Shown in pieces: positions 40,657-48,337 of a DNA stretch of 64,000 bases (its first letter is position 1; every line of letters begins with the position of its first letter). The stretch is from Tolypothrix sp. PCC 7910 (GTDB lineage: Bacteria; Cyanobacteriota; Cyanobacteriia; Cyanobacteriales; Nostocaceae). The notes beneath the pieces are model-generated. The model saw only the letters and a list, made by a program, of their open reading frames with translations, had not been told where the DNA came from and did no database searches. The position numbers and the translations under genes were made by a program. The DNA lies in assembly GCF_011769525.1 (NCBI RefSeq), contig NZ_CP050440.1, positions 4,465,501-4,529,500 on the forward strand, written 5' to 3'.

Positions 40657-41319
40657 ATGGTTACTACCAATGAAGCGATAAACATTACTCCTAAAGAAAA
40701 ACCACTTGCAGAAAAACGCGTCACCCTGAATAATATCAGTTGGGATGCTTATGAGCAGATTCTTGATGCCTTGGGTGATAATCGAGCCGCTCTGCTCACG
40801 TATTACGATGGTGTTTTGGAGATTATGACTCCATTAGAAGAACATGAAACTAGTAGTGAAAATATTGGGATGTTGATTCAAATTCTGACGGAGGAACTCA
40901 ATCTCAATATTAAAAGCATGGCTTCTACAACGTTAAAAATACCAAATTCAAAAATTGGAGCAGAACCAGATAAATGTTATTACATTCAAAATGAACCTGC
41001 TGTCAGAGGTAAAACAGTGGATTTAGCAGTAGATCCACCTCCAGATTTAATTTTAGAAGTAGATATTACTCATACAGATATTAATAAAAAGCAACTCTAT
41101 CAGGAAATGAAGGTTCCTGAATTTTGGCGTTATAACGGTAGCAGATTAACTATTTATGTGTTGACGCAAGGCGAATATCAAGAATCAGCAACTAGCGCCA
41201 CATTCCCGATATTAACCAAGTCAATGGTGTATGATTTCCTAGCACAATGCAAAACTGAGGGTGAAACCCAAACTAAGCGCGCTTTCCGTAAAATGTTGCG
41301 CGAACAAATCCAGCAGTAA
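40657..41319 (+). CDS. Uma2-family (DUF820) endonuclease-like protein
   Basis: A 220-residue protein of the DUF820/Uma2 family, expanded in cyanobacteria. It has a restriction-endonuclease-like core. PDLILEVDITHTDINKK supplies the PD...(D/E)xK-type acidic residues and Lys, and IGAEPDKCYYI precedes it. The C-terminal helix FLAQCKTEGETQTKRAFRKML is typical. Family members are annotated as putative endonucleases, and the biological role is unclear. The ATG has AGGAG seven bases upstream. The neighbours do not suggest a function, and the ATTACCA array lies just ahead. Confidence 0.88.
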   Translation: MVTTNEAINITPKEKPLAEKRVTLNNISWDAYEQILDALGDNRAALLTYYDGVLEIMTPLEEHETSSENIGMLIQILTEELNLNIKSMASTTLKIPNSKIGAEPDKCYYIQNEPAVRGKTVDLAVDPPPDLILEVDITHTDINKKQLYQEMKVPEFWRYNGSRLTIYVLTQGEYQESATSATFPILTKSMVYDFLAQCKTEGETQTKRAFRKMLREQIQQ

Positions 41320-41325
41320 TTGATT

Positions 41326-42807
41326 TTAAGTTTTCCAAAATAGCCTTAGACGAGTACAGAAACTTGTAAATAAAGCAATTGGTAGAGTGTAGACTATTCC
41401 TTTAATTACGCCCATCACAGGTGTAGTAGTATTGGCAATAATCCAATCTTCTATTCCCGTGAGTTGTAATATAGGCCAGAGAAGATTTGCAAAGGCTACA
41501 TAAGCAATCATGGGATTTTGCCCATTATCAATTAACAATTGCAGCCACTGCTTATGCCCAAAGATATCAATTACTATAGTAAAAACTATCAATAAAAAAA
41601 TTGCGATCGCACTTGTGACAAAATAATAGCTATAGGTAGAGGGGTCTTTATGAATCCCTCCCTGGAAAGGCTCGAAAAATAAGCCTAGCAATAACCAGTA
41701 AATCCCCCATTGATAAAATTGCTTGAGTAAATAGTCTATCTCTGTTTCTGGTTGCTTAAATAATAGCCAGCTTGCGCCACAAATCGCAGCGCTTACTAGA
41801 GTTGTTTGCCAAATCCAACGCGTTTGCAAGCCTACTAATAATACTAAGCAAATCATCAGCATAGATACAATAATCAACAATAAACGCTGACTATAGCGAG
41901 AGCCTAAACTCTGCTGATTCGCTGATATCTGTTCAGATTGAGTATTTTTTTGTATCCAGTTTAATATTAAATCTCCAACAATAGTTCCAGGAATGATAAT
42001 GAACAAGTACTTTAAATAATAAAACTGAAAAATCCAAGAAAATTTTAAATCATTTCCTAAAATTGGTATAGCTGAAGCTGTCCATAATTCTTTTATCCAT
42101 CCATTTGTATCAGCAGATAATTGCAAAGCAATCAAATATCCTAGTAATCCCAAACGTAGAAGTAAATTAGAGCGGGTAAATAACCAAGCTAGCGAGCCAA
42201 AAACTGCCATATTTGCTAGTACTATTAATATTGGATCGCTACGTTCTAATAAAAAGCCTTTACCACCATATTGCAGTTGAGAAATAATAGCGATCGCAGC
42301 GATAAACCCTGCTATATTTAGCCACACACCATATTTACTCCACCTCCCTAAAATAGACCAACTCCCAAACATTAAAAACAACAATACAAAACCTAGCATT
42401 GCTAAGTACCATGTTTCATCTGTTGGGTTGTTATTGATGGTAAAGGGACGGAGATGTTGCAAAATAATTGCAAAGGCTCCTAGCATGAAGCCGCGCTTCA
42501 AAATATATAAAATAATTCTAGAAATACTCCATCCTTGGGCAATACGGCGAGATAGTGCTAAAGGTATGGCAGCACCCATTGCAAATAAAAATAAGGGGAA
42601 GACTACATCTACCCAAGTTAAGCCAGCAATCTGAGAATTAAAGGCATGAGTTGGGGGTGGCTCTTGAGCATGATACATCCAAGCTGGCAAAATTTTATAT
42701 CGAATTGTGCCCGAAAACACCATCGCTAAGATTGCCAATCCCCGCAGTGCATCTAACGCATCGGCGCGTTTTATATTTGTGGTAGTAATGTTACTTTCCT
42801 GAGTCAA
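41326..42807 (-). CDS. Multi-pass membrane acyltransferase-like protein (DUF5009/HGSNAT-like)
   Basis: A 493-residue membrane protein with about eleven hydrophobic segments. The N-terminus RADALDALRGLAILAMVFSG and TWVDVVFPLFLFAMGAAIPLAL match the family related to heparan-alpha-glucosaminide N-acetyltransferase and DUF5009, in which acyl groups are moved across the membrane to sugars. A conserved His near HAFNSQIAGL may be catalytic, but I cannot confirm this. NGQNPMIAYVAFANLLWP near the end is also typical. The substrate is unknown. It converges on the Uma2 gene with only 6 bases between stops. Confidence 0.8.
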   Translation of the reverse strand: MTQESNITTTNIKRADALDALRGLAILAMVFSGTIRYKILPAWMYHAQEPPPTHAFNSQIAGLTWVDVVFPLFLFAMGAAIPLALSRRIAQGWSISRIILYILKRGFMLGAFAIILQHLRPFTINNNPTDETWYLAMLGFVLLFLMFGSWSILGRWSKYGVWLNIAGFIAAIAIISQLQYGGKGFLLERSDPILIVLANMAVFGSLAWLFTRSNLLLRLGLLGYLIALQLSADTNGWIKELWTASAIPILGNDLKFSWIFQFYYLKYLFIIIPGTIVGDLILNWIQKNTQSEQISANQQSLGSRYSQRLLLIIVSMLMICLVLLVGLQTRWIWQTTLVSAAICGASWLLFKQPETEIDYLLKQFYQWGIYWLLLGLFFEPFQGGIHKDPSTYSYYFVTSAIAIFLLIVFTIVIDIFGHKQWLQLLIDNGQNPMIAYVAFANLLWPILQLTGIEDWIIANTTTPVMGVIKGIVYTLPIALFTSFCTRLRLFWKT

Positions 42808-42951
42808 TGGGATTACCTGAATTCAGGAAACTTAGTATAGCAGTCTTAAATTAATTGTGAAAGTAACTTACCTGAAAAATAAACTATATTTTACTCTCTA
42901 CAGAATGAATGCTTAAAGGTTTAGCAGTGCTAAACCCCTACAATAAATATA

Positions 42952-43157
42952 TATGTAAGAGTTTGCATGAATTTTTCTCGTGTCTTAAATACTCTAATTT
43001 AAGCAAATGACAAATGATTATTGAGTAGGATGCGTTAGCGACAGCGTAATGCATCCATGTCAACTTAGATTTCTCGGAAATAAAATCGTATTTTTATATC
43101 TTATGTAAGAGTTTGTATGGTATGTCACATACTCTAATTTAAGCAAAGGACAAATGA
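42952..43157. repeat. Pair of direct repeats with TGCGTTA palindrome between
   Basis: ATGTAAGAGTTTG...TACTCTAATTTAAGCAAA occurs twice (about 42952-43017 and 43103-43157). Between the copies lies GGATGCGTTAGC...AATGCATCC (43028-43056), a member of the TGCGTTA palindromes. Confidence 0.75.
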
Positions 43158-43198
43158 CAAATGACAAATAACAAATGACAAATGCCAAATGACAAATC
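43150..43198. repeat. ACAAATG heptamer array, 7 units
   Basis: Seven contiguous heptamers (ACAAATG, with ACAAATA, CCAAATG and ACAAATC variants) end one base from the stop codon of the deacetylase gene. Confidence 0.9.
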
Positions 43199-43199
43199 A

Positions 43200-44102
43200 T
43201 TATTTAGAGATAGTAAAAGACCGAGTAGCCATTTGAATCAATCTTTCAGGTGATTTTGCTCGATTTACTGTGAGGCGTGAAATCCGATATTTATCCTGCA
43301 ACCAACGGAAGCGTAAAATTGTGCTGTTATACAAATAACCTGATTGATAATACTTGGCTGCATAGGTTTCTACTTGATGATTCATAGAACCATAGGGATA
43401 TGCAATGTGTCTAGCAATCTCCTGCGGTGCTGCTAATCCAGCCAGACATTCTCTAAGTTCAATTTGAGCTTGAGCTAGTTCCTGATTTAACTCAGAAACA
43501 GTAATTTTAGCTAAATCTTTGTGGTTTTCTCCATGAGATTGAATATCATAAAATCCTTTAGCAAATCCTGCTCTCAAATCCTCACAACTCAGGTATGTAG
43601 TTGATGGATGATGAATTTTAGCTAACGTACCAGGATTTACAAATAAAACTATTTTTATTTTTTGCTTAAATTCTTTTTCTAACCTTTCTAAAACAGGGAT
43701 GATATTAGTATATACAGTTTTGTAGCTGTCATCAAAGCTTAACATTATGGGCTTTTTACCCAGATATTCTTGCGGAATATCTCTGTTGCGATCAATAAAG
43801 TAATCATATAATTCTTGAGTTGATAAAAACCAGTAATTATTACGAGCTAAGTATTCTAAGAACTTTTCTAAATCTTGCATTGTATAAGACATTTTTGCAG
43901 CTACTCGATTCTGGATAAGTCCAAAGTTAGGATTATTCAGATCAATAATGCCGTGAAATCCTAAAAGCGGAATTCTGGGAGAATTTATATAAGAAAGCAG
44001 TAGCGAAATTGTCAAAAAGAATACAACAATATATAAAGAAACAAATTGTAAATTAGATTTATTTTTTAGCTTAAATTTATACCTTTTAGATATCAAAGCC
44101 AT
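43200..44102 (-). CDS. Polysaccharide deacetylase (NodB-homology) membrane-anchored
   Basis: A 300-residue protein with an N-terminal membrane anchor (about residues 20-40, FVSLYIVVFFLTISLLLSY) and a NodB-type carbohydrate esterase 4 domain. PIMLSFDDSYKTVYTNI holds the metal-binding Asp pair (motif 1), DIQSHGENHKDLAK is motif 2 (HxxxH), and IAYPYGSMNHQVE is motif 3. The family removes N- or O-acetyl groups from peptidoglycan or exopolysaccharide outside the membrane. The catalytic residues appear intact. The next gene downstream is the acyltransferase-like protein, about 390 bases away in the same direction; a joint role in surface polysaccharide modification is possible but unproven. Confidence 0.88.
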   Translation of the reverse strand: MALISKRYKFKLKNKSNLQFVSLYIVVFFLTISLLLSYINSPRIPLLGFHGIIDLNNPNFGLIQNRVAAKMSYTMQDLEKFLEYLARNNYWFLSTQELYDYFIDRNRDIPQEYLGKKPIMLSFDDSYKTVYTNIIPVLERLEKEFKQKIKIVLFVNPGTLAKIHHPSTTYLSCEDLRAGFAKGFYDIQSHGENHKDLAKITVSELNQELAQAQIELRECLAGLAAPQEIARHIAYPYGSMNHQVETYAAKYYQSGYLYNSTILRFRWLQDKYRISRLTVNRAKSPERLIQMATRSFTISK

Positions 44103-44174
44103 TGTTCTTTAATGTAATTAATAATAGATTCTCTGTAAGTAGGTGGGCGCAATTAAAGACAACTGGCAAGGTCT

Positions 44175-44202
44175 GTCATTTGTCCTTTGTCATTGGTCAT
44201 TG
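44175..44202. repeat. GTCATTT-type heptamers, 4 units
   Basis: GTCATTT, GTCCTTT, GTCATTG, GTCATTG in tandem, about 70 bases before the divergent deacetylase start. Confidence 0.85.
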
Positions 44203-44743
44203 GTAAGGGTTTCAACCATGTTTACATTGCGTAATGTAGTTTGGTTTATTCCGACCAAGTTACTTACTCAAGTAATGATGTTTAAGCTGAGTACTGGAAG
44301 TAAGGGTATTACCCCTACCATCAGTAAGTGAGTTTTTAGCTTATGCAAATAGAATGTCTTGGGGTTTCCTGATCTGTCTGATTACCAATTTCTCTATATC
44401 TCATGGCATTCAGAACTCTTGGGGTTCCATCCGAGACAAAACTATTAAGATATTTTTTGCATGTTAATTTAGTCTGCTATCCAACTCAAGACTAAACTGG
44501 TGCAAATGGTATTTGGCAAACCTAGCAAGGATTTTGGCTCAAGAAATCCATTTTGTCAAATTCATAGGACTTACTCAAAAACGCTTTAGTGCATTACACT
44601 AGGCTAAGACATACTAAAAGTATAATTGAATAAGTTATTTTTACTATTAATACTAATTCAAATAATTTTGGCGACACATCAATATATTCTAGAGGGCAAG
44701 GCAATGCCCAACTGTGTGAACTTAATGCAAAACCCATAGCCCA

Positions 44744-44792
44744 ACTAGGAATGAATTCCTAGTGTCATAGAAAAAGTCATCTCAAGATGACT
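44744..44792. repeat. Module A hairpins with 2-nt loops
   Basis: ACTAGGAAT-GA-ATTCCTAGT (44744-44763) and AGTCATCT-CA-AGATGACT (44775-44792) are perfect inverted repeats separated by two bases. A third, at about 44812, is degenerate here. Confidence 0.85.
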
Positions 44793-44834
44793 AAAGATGC
44801 CCAAAATTTTGAGTCTACTTTAGTTTTCTTAAAA

Positions 44835-45170
44835 CATTAAGTCTTAAACCTTGAGCATTAAGCCTTAAACCTTGAGCATTAAGCCTTAAACCTTGAGCAT
44901 TAAGCCTTAAACCTTGAGCATTAAGCCTTAAACCTTGAACATTAAGCCTTAAACCTTGAGCATTAAGCCTTAAACCTTGAGCATTAAGCCTTAAACCTTG
45001 AACATTAAGCCTTAAACCTTGAACATTAAGCCTTAAACCTTGAACATTAAGCCTTAAACCTTGAGCATTAAGCCTTAAACCTTGAGCATTAAGCCTTAAA
45101 CCTTGAGCATTAAGCCTTAAACCTTGAGCATTAAGGGTTAAACCTTGACTTTTAAGGGTTAAAGTTTAAG
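44835..45170. repeat. 21-bp tandem array, 15 copies plus one degenerate
   Basis: Fifteen units of exactly 21 bp span 44835-45149, with a diverged sixteenth to 45170. Each unit contains the palindrome TTAAGCCTTAA followed by ACCTTGAG or ACCTTGAA. Three forward frames have stops in every unit. One reverse frame is open (period QGLRLNA) but has no ATG, GTG or TTG start, so I do not treat it as coding. A HIP1 octamer follows at 45171-45178. Confidence 0.93.
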
Positions 45171-45287
45171 CGATCGCCTATGCAGGCAATGTTATTGTAT
45201 ACAGCCGATTGCAAGTTGGTGAGTTACAGATAATTTTAAGGGCAAGGCAATGCCCATTGGTTCAACTTAACGCAAAACCCATTTACC

Positions 45288-45405
45288 GCAAGGAACTGAA
45301 GTTCCTTGCTAATAGTCAAAGTCATCTCAAGATGACTAAATATCCTCAAAATCTTGAGTCTACTTCAGTAGACTTTGGCTTTGTCCCTGAGAATTCATTC
45401 TCAGG
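45288..45405. repeat. Module B cluster of four hairpins with 2-nt loops
   Basis: Four perfect inverted repeats in a row: GCAAGGAACT-GA-AGTTCCTTGC (45288-45309), AGTCATCT-CA-AGATGACT (45320-45337), AGTCTACT-TC-AGTAGACT (45357-45374) and CCTGAGAAT-TC-ATTCTCAGG (45386-45405). All share a two-base centre. Confidence 0.9.
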
Positions 45406-45588
45406 CGGACGGCAAAGCTAAGACAGAGGCTATTTTTAGCTGAAGTTGACACAATGGGGCAAGGCATGGCCCCTACAATCAGTCGCATTCTTTTTCAAAT
45501 TGGTATAACTTATTGCGGGGAATGTATCTTTTATTAACTACAAAAATGCAGACAACAAAGAGAAAGAAGTTCCATTTTAAAATTAGGT

Positions 45589-46017
45589 TTAATCTACTGG
45601 TTTATTAAATACATCTAGGATTTGACGACAAATTTGTTTTAGCTTGTCTTCGATATGAGGAGAAGGAATAGAAGTACCAACAATACTCCATTTGTCTATT
45701 GTTGAAAGTCGCCATGCTTCACCTCGATGATCGAATGCAGCGATTTCTATACCGATCGCACGACGCGAATTATTGACTGGATCTTGATAAAATCGGATTT
45801 GAATTAAGACGCTGCGACTGCGCCAGGATTTGCTGATTCCAGGAAAGTGAAAACCGATGTCTATAGAGTCTGGATCGACTAACTCCCGTGTTTCAGGATC
45901 GTTTTTCCAAGGTTTAAGATCCGATTTGGCATCAGGAAACTCAAATTTAAACAAATTAACTACCGTAGCAATCTTGCTGGCGAGTTCAAGGTTAGTTGCT
46001 TGTTCAGATGCGTTCAC
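45589..46017 (-). CDS. Conserved-looking hypothetical protein
   Basis: A 142-residue soluble protein that I do not recognise. An N-terminal helix (LELASKIATVVNLFKFEF) leads into a beta-rich centre, with IDIGFHFPGISKSWRSRSVLIQIRFYQD, then GIEIAAFDHRGEAWRLSTIDKWSIVG, and a C-terminal helix DKLKQICRQILDVFNK. The pattern looks like one compact alpha/beta domain without Cys clusters or nucleotide motifs. The ATG is clear although the ribosome binding site is weak. It is divergent from psbQ and has no operon partner. Confidence 0.65.
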   Translation of the reverse strand: MNASEQATNLELASKIATVVNLFKFEFPDAKSDLKPWKNDPETRELVDPDSIDIGFHFPGISKSWRSRSVLIQIRFYQDPVNNSRRAIGIEIAAFDHRGEAWRLSTIDKWSIVGTSIPSPHIEDKLKQICRQILDVFNKPVD

Positions 46018-46383
46018 GAAAAAACACTCCTATATTGCATCGGCTTAAGGTAAATCTGAAGAAAAAACGCCAGAAGGTATATGGTATTAGTGTTTCAGCT
46101 TATCAATCTCTCTTATGTTTCGCAACTATAAATTATGTTTTCCTAACATCATTGTGAACAAAAGCTGTCAAAAAGTGCTTATTGAAGTTTGTAGGCAAAT
46201 AAATATATTGAGTAATTATACTTAAATTTTACAAAAATTACGCAATCAATTGGCTATTTTAAAAAAATAAAAGCTGGTATTAAAAATTTTGCCAAAATCC
46301 TTTTCTGGTAAGAACTATAACTGACACTTGCGATCTAAAATTACACTGTTAGTCGGCAAACAAACAGCAAATTATTTCAGTAT
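46018..46383. other. Divergent promoter region upstream of psbQ
   Basis: An AT-rich 366-base region between two divergent genes. It must contain the psbQ promoter. I could not assign a -10/-35 pair with confidence, and no repeat was seen. Confidence 0.4.
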
Positions 46384-46848
46384 ATGTCGCGTCAACGCTC
46401 TCTTTTGTCATTGGTTTTCGTATTATTGGCAACCTTACTGATCAGTTGTGGCAGTCCTACTGTCGCCAAAGCACCACCTACTTATACAACAGCACAACTG
46501 ACGAAAATTCAGACATATGTGCCAGACATTCAGGCTGTGCGCGATCGCTTAGACGAACTAAAAGACCTCATCCAACGCAAAGATTGGATCTTTGTGGGTA
46601 ATTTTATACATGGGCCGTTAGCAGAAGCTCGGTTAGACATGACTTATGTGATTCCTAATCTGTTACCCCAGGATCAAGCTGTAGCACGTCAAACAGCACG
46701 TGATTTGTTTAACCATTTGGTAAAAATCGACCAAGCTGCAACATCTGGCAATAGTATACTTGCTTTGAATAATACTCAAGCAGTGGTTGCAGATCTAGAT
46801 AAATTCCTCAATCTGCTTCCCAAGACAAGTGCTGAAGCTGAGTCTTAA
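46384..46848 (+). CDS. psbQ: Photosystem II lipoprotein PsbQ (CyanoQ)
   Basis: A 154-residue lipoprotein. The signal RQRSLLSLVFVLLATLLISCGS has a lipobox with Cys at about residue 22. The mature part is a four-helix bundle typical of CyanoQ, with TYTTAQLTKIQTYVPDI, DRLDELKDLIQRKDWIFVGNFIHGPLAEARLDMTYVI and a C-terminal VVADLDKFLNLLP. The WxxVxxFIHGP stretch is the family hallmark. CyanoQ sits on the lumenal face of PSII and stabilises the oxygen-evolving complex. A perfect 38-bp palindrome lies 45 bases after the stop. Confidence 0.93.
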   Translation: MSRQRSLLSLVFVLLATLLISCGSPTVAKAPPTYTTAQLTKIQTYVPDIQAVRDRLDELKDLIQRKDWIFVGNFIHGPLAEARLDMTYVIPNLLPQDQAVARQTARDLFNHLVKIDQAATSGNSILALNNTQAVVADLDKFLNLLPKTSAEAES

Positions 46849-46892
46849 GTACTGAGTTTTAGAGACTTCCAAGTAAAAATATTCGACTATGA

Positions 46893-46930
46893 TTGTTGAC
46901 GGTTCACAGTTAACTGTGAACCGTCAACAA
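46893..46930. terminator. Perfect 38-bp palindrome after psbQ
   Basis: The arm TTGTTGACGGTTCACAGTT is followed immediately by its exact complement, so there is no loop. No T-run follows. It could act as a transcription end or cruciform. The arms contain TGTTGAC, the heptamer also repeated inside the ClC gene. Confidence 0.85.
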
Positions 46931-46974
46931 CCTTAAGGGGGATAATTGATTTTTTGGAGTTCCTTTAAGCTATG

Positions 46975-47017
46975 AGTTAGGAGTTAGGAAGCAAAAATTT
47001 CTAACTCCTAACTTTTT
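46975..47017 (+). terminator. 13-bp stem hairpin with T-run before an oxidoreductase gene
   Basis: AGTTAGGAGTTAG at 46975-46987 pairs fully with CTAACTCCTAACT at 47001-47013 and is followed by TTTT. It ends 10 bases before the ATG at 47028. It is either the true end of the psbQ transcript or a hairpin that would affect expression of the next gene. Confidence 0.75.
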
Positions 47018-47027
47018 GGATAAAGTC

Positions 47028-48149
47028 ATGAGTCATGTAGTTATTATCGGTTGCGGTGTAGTTGGGGCAGCGATCGCCTATGAACTGAGTCAAGTTAAAG
47101 GTCTGAGTATCACTGTTCTGGATAGCCAGCCTCCGGCACAAGCATCCACTGGCGCTGCACTTGGCGTTTTAATGGGTATAATTAGCCAAAAACTTAAAGG
47201 TAAAGCTTGGCAGTTACGACAAACTAGCGTCCAACGCTATGAAACTTTGATTCCCGAATTAGAAGCAATCACAGGGCGTAAAATCCCCTTTAACCGCCAG
47301 GGAATCGTCAGCCTTTGCTTACAAGGAGAAGATTTAGCAGACAAGGAAAAATTACTGGAAATTCGCCAATCCCAAGGCTGGAACTTAGAAATTTGGGACA
47401 AGGCTAAACTGCAAAATCTCTGTCCGCAGATAGTTAACGAACAAGTAACTGGTGCTGTCTATTCTCCGCAAGACCGCCAACTTGACCCCACAGCTTTAAC
47501 ATTAGCTTTAGTTGAGGCTGCTCAACACAACGGCGTTACCTGTAAATTTGGCGTGACGGTGTTAAATGCCCAATCTTCACCGCAATTAACACCAAGCGAA
47601 AACTCTGCCCAAGTTTGTCACCAACTAGAAACTACAGATGGAACAATTACGGCTGACTGGGTTGTCGTCGCTGCTGGGTTGGGTTCTACACCCTTGACAT
47701 CGCAACTCAATCAAAAAATTGACATTCGCCCTGTACTGGGACAAGCATTACAAGTTAGTGTAGGGCATCCATTAGGAAATCCTGACTTTCAGCCAGCAAT
47801 CACAGGGAATGATGTGCATATTGTCCCCGTCGGTAGTGGCGACTACTGGATTGGCGCAACCGTAGAATTTCCTAGCGATCGCGATGAAATTCCACTTAAT
47901 CACGAAATACTGGAATCTGTCAGACAACAAGCGATCGCCTTTTGTCCAGAATTAGCCAGCGCAACAATTGTCCGCACTTGGTCAGGTTTACGCCCCCGCC
48001 CCGAAGGCCGCCCAGCCCCAGTTATAGGAAAATTACCAGGGTTTAGTAATGTCCTCTTAGCCACCGGACATTATCGCAACGGCGTTTTACTCGCACCCGC
48101 CACAGCTTATGCAATTCGTGAGATGATTATTCCTAGCAATTCTCAATAA
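47028..48149 (+). CDS. FAD-dependent oxidoreductase, glycine/D-amino-acid oxidase type
   Basis: About 373 residues from ATG 47028 (MSHVVIIGCGVVGAAIAYEL). A TTG four codons earlier lies in the hairpin T-run and is less likely. The N-terminal FAD Rossmann motif GxGxxG is GCGVVG, followed by TVLDSQPPAQASTGAALGVL. The rest matches the DAO family, with WVVVAAGLGSTPL, WSGLRPRPEGRPAPVIG and LLATGHYRNGVLLAPATA near the C-terminus. The last motif is characteristic of ThiO-like glycine oxidases, which supply iminoglycine for thiamine synthesis. No thi gene is adjacent, so I leave the substrate open. Confidence 0.87.
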   Translation: MSHVVIIGCGVVGAAIAYELSQVKGLSITVLDSQPPAQASTGAALGVLMGIISQKLKGKAWQLRQTSVQRYETLIPELEAITGRKIPFNRQGIVSLCLQGEDLADKEKLLEIRQSQGWNLEIWDKAKLQNLCPQIVNEQVTGAVYSPQDRQLDPTALTLALVEAAQHNGVTCKFGVTVLNAQSSPQLTPSENSAQVCHQLETTDGTITADWVVVAAGLGSTPLTSQLNQKIDIRPVLGQALQVSVGHPLGNPDFQPAITGNDVHIVPVGSGDYWIGATVEFPSDRDEIPLNHEILESVRQQAIAFCPELASATIVRTWSGLRPRPEGRPAPVIGKLPGFSNVLLATGHYRNGVLLAPATAYAIREMIIPSNSQ

Positions 48150-48215
48150 AAACTGACTTTTTTATCATTTTGCTTTGGCATTTCATGCCAAATGTTTTTG
48201 CCTGAAAAATTGTTA

Positions 48216-48295
48216 TTTGTCATTAGTCATAAAAAAACAAATGACTAATGACAAAGCGCAAAGTCTGAGCGGAGGTTTCCTCCGATCAGAACTTT
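48216..48295. repeat. Two adjacent hairpins from dispersed repeats
   Basis: TTTGTCATTAGTCAT (48216-48230) pairs with ATGACTAATGACAAA (48241-48255), built from inverted heptamers. Next, AAGTCTGAGCGGAGG-TTT-CCTCCGATCAGAACTT is split into its two arms within 48259-48295, the same hairpin type as the centre of the MITE at 20064-20103. Confidence 0.8.
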
Positions 48296-48337
48296 GTAAG
48301 AATAACAAATGACAAATTGATTTAATAGGAACCTAGC

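Larger units (their letters stand above)
44648..45508. mobile_element. Composite non-coding repeat element of about 0.86 kb
   Basis: Ends are inverted relatives: ATACTAATTCAAATAA and GCGACA at the left, GTCGCATTCTTTTTCAAATTGGTAT at the right, read in separate segments. Inside are module A (44694-44820), a 21-bp tandem array (44835-45170) and module B (45240-45375). A and B are direct repeats that share GGGCAAGGCAATGCCC, GCAAAACCCAT, AGTCATCT-CA-AGATGACT and TTGAGTCTACTT. There is no credible coding sequence on either strand. The element could be a non-autonomous mobile unit or a structured RNA locus. Confidence 0.55.

Noticed and set aside
40657-41319. Restriction enzyme of a defence system
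   Set aside because: Uma2 proteins are numerous in cyanobacteria, and no methylase or other defence gene is nearby.
44855-45165. Repeat protein QGLRLNA on the minus strand
   Set aside because: The frame is open but has no ATG, GTG or TTG start and lies inside a tandem DNA repeat.
44835-45170. CRISPR array
   Set aside because: The 21-bp units are contiguous with no spacers and no cas genes are in the window.
45209-45421. Plus-strand 70-codon frame in module B
   Set aside because: It runs through four hairpins and resembles repeat DNA rather than coding sequence.
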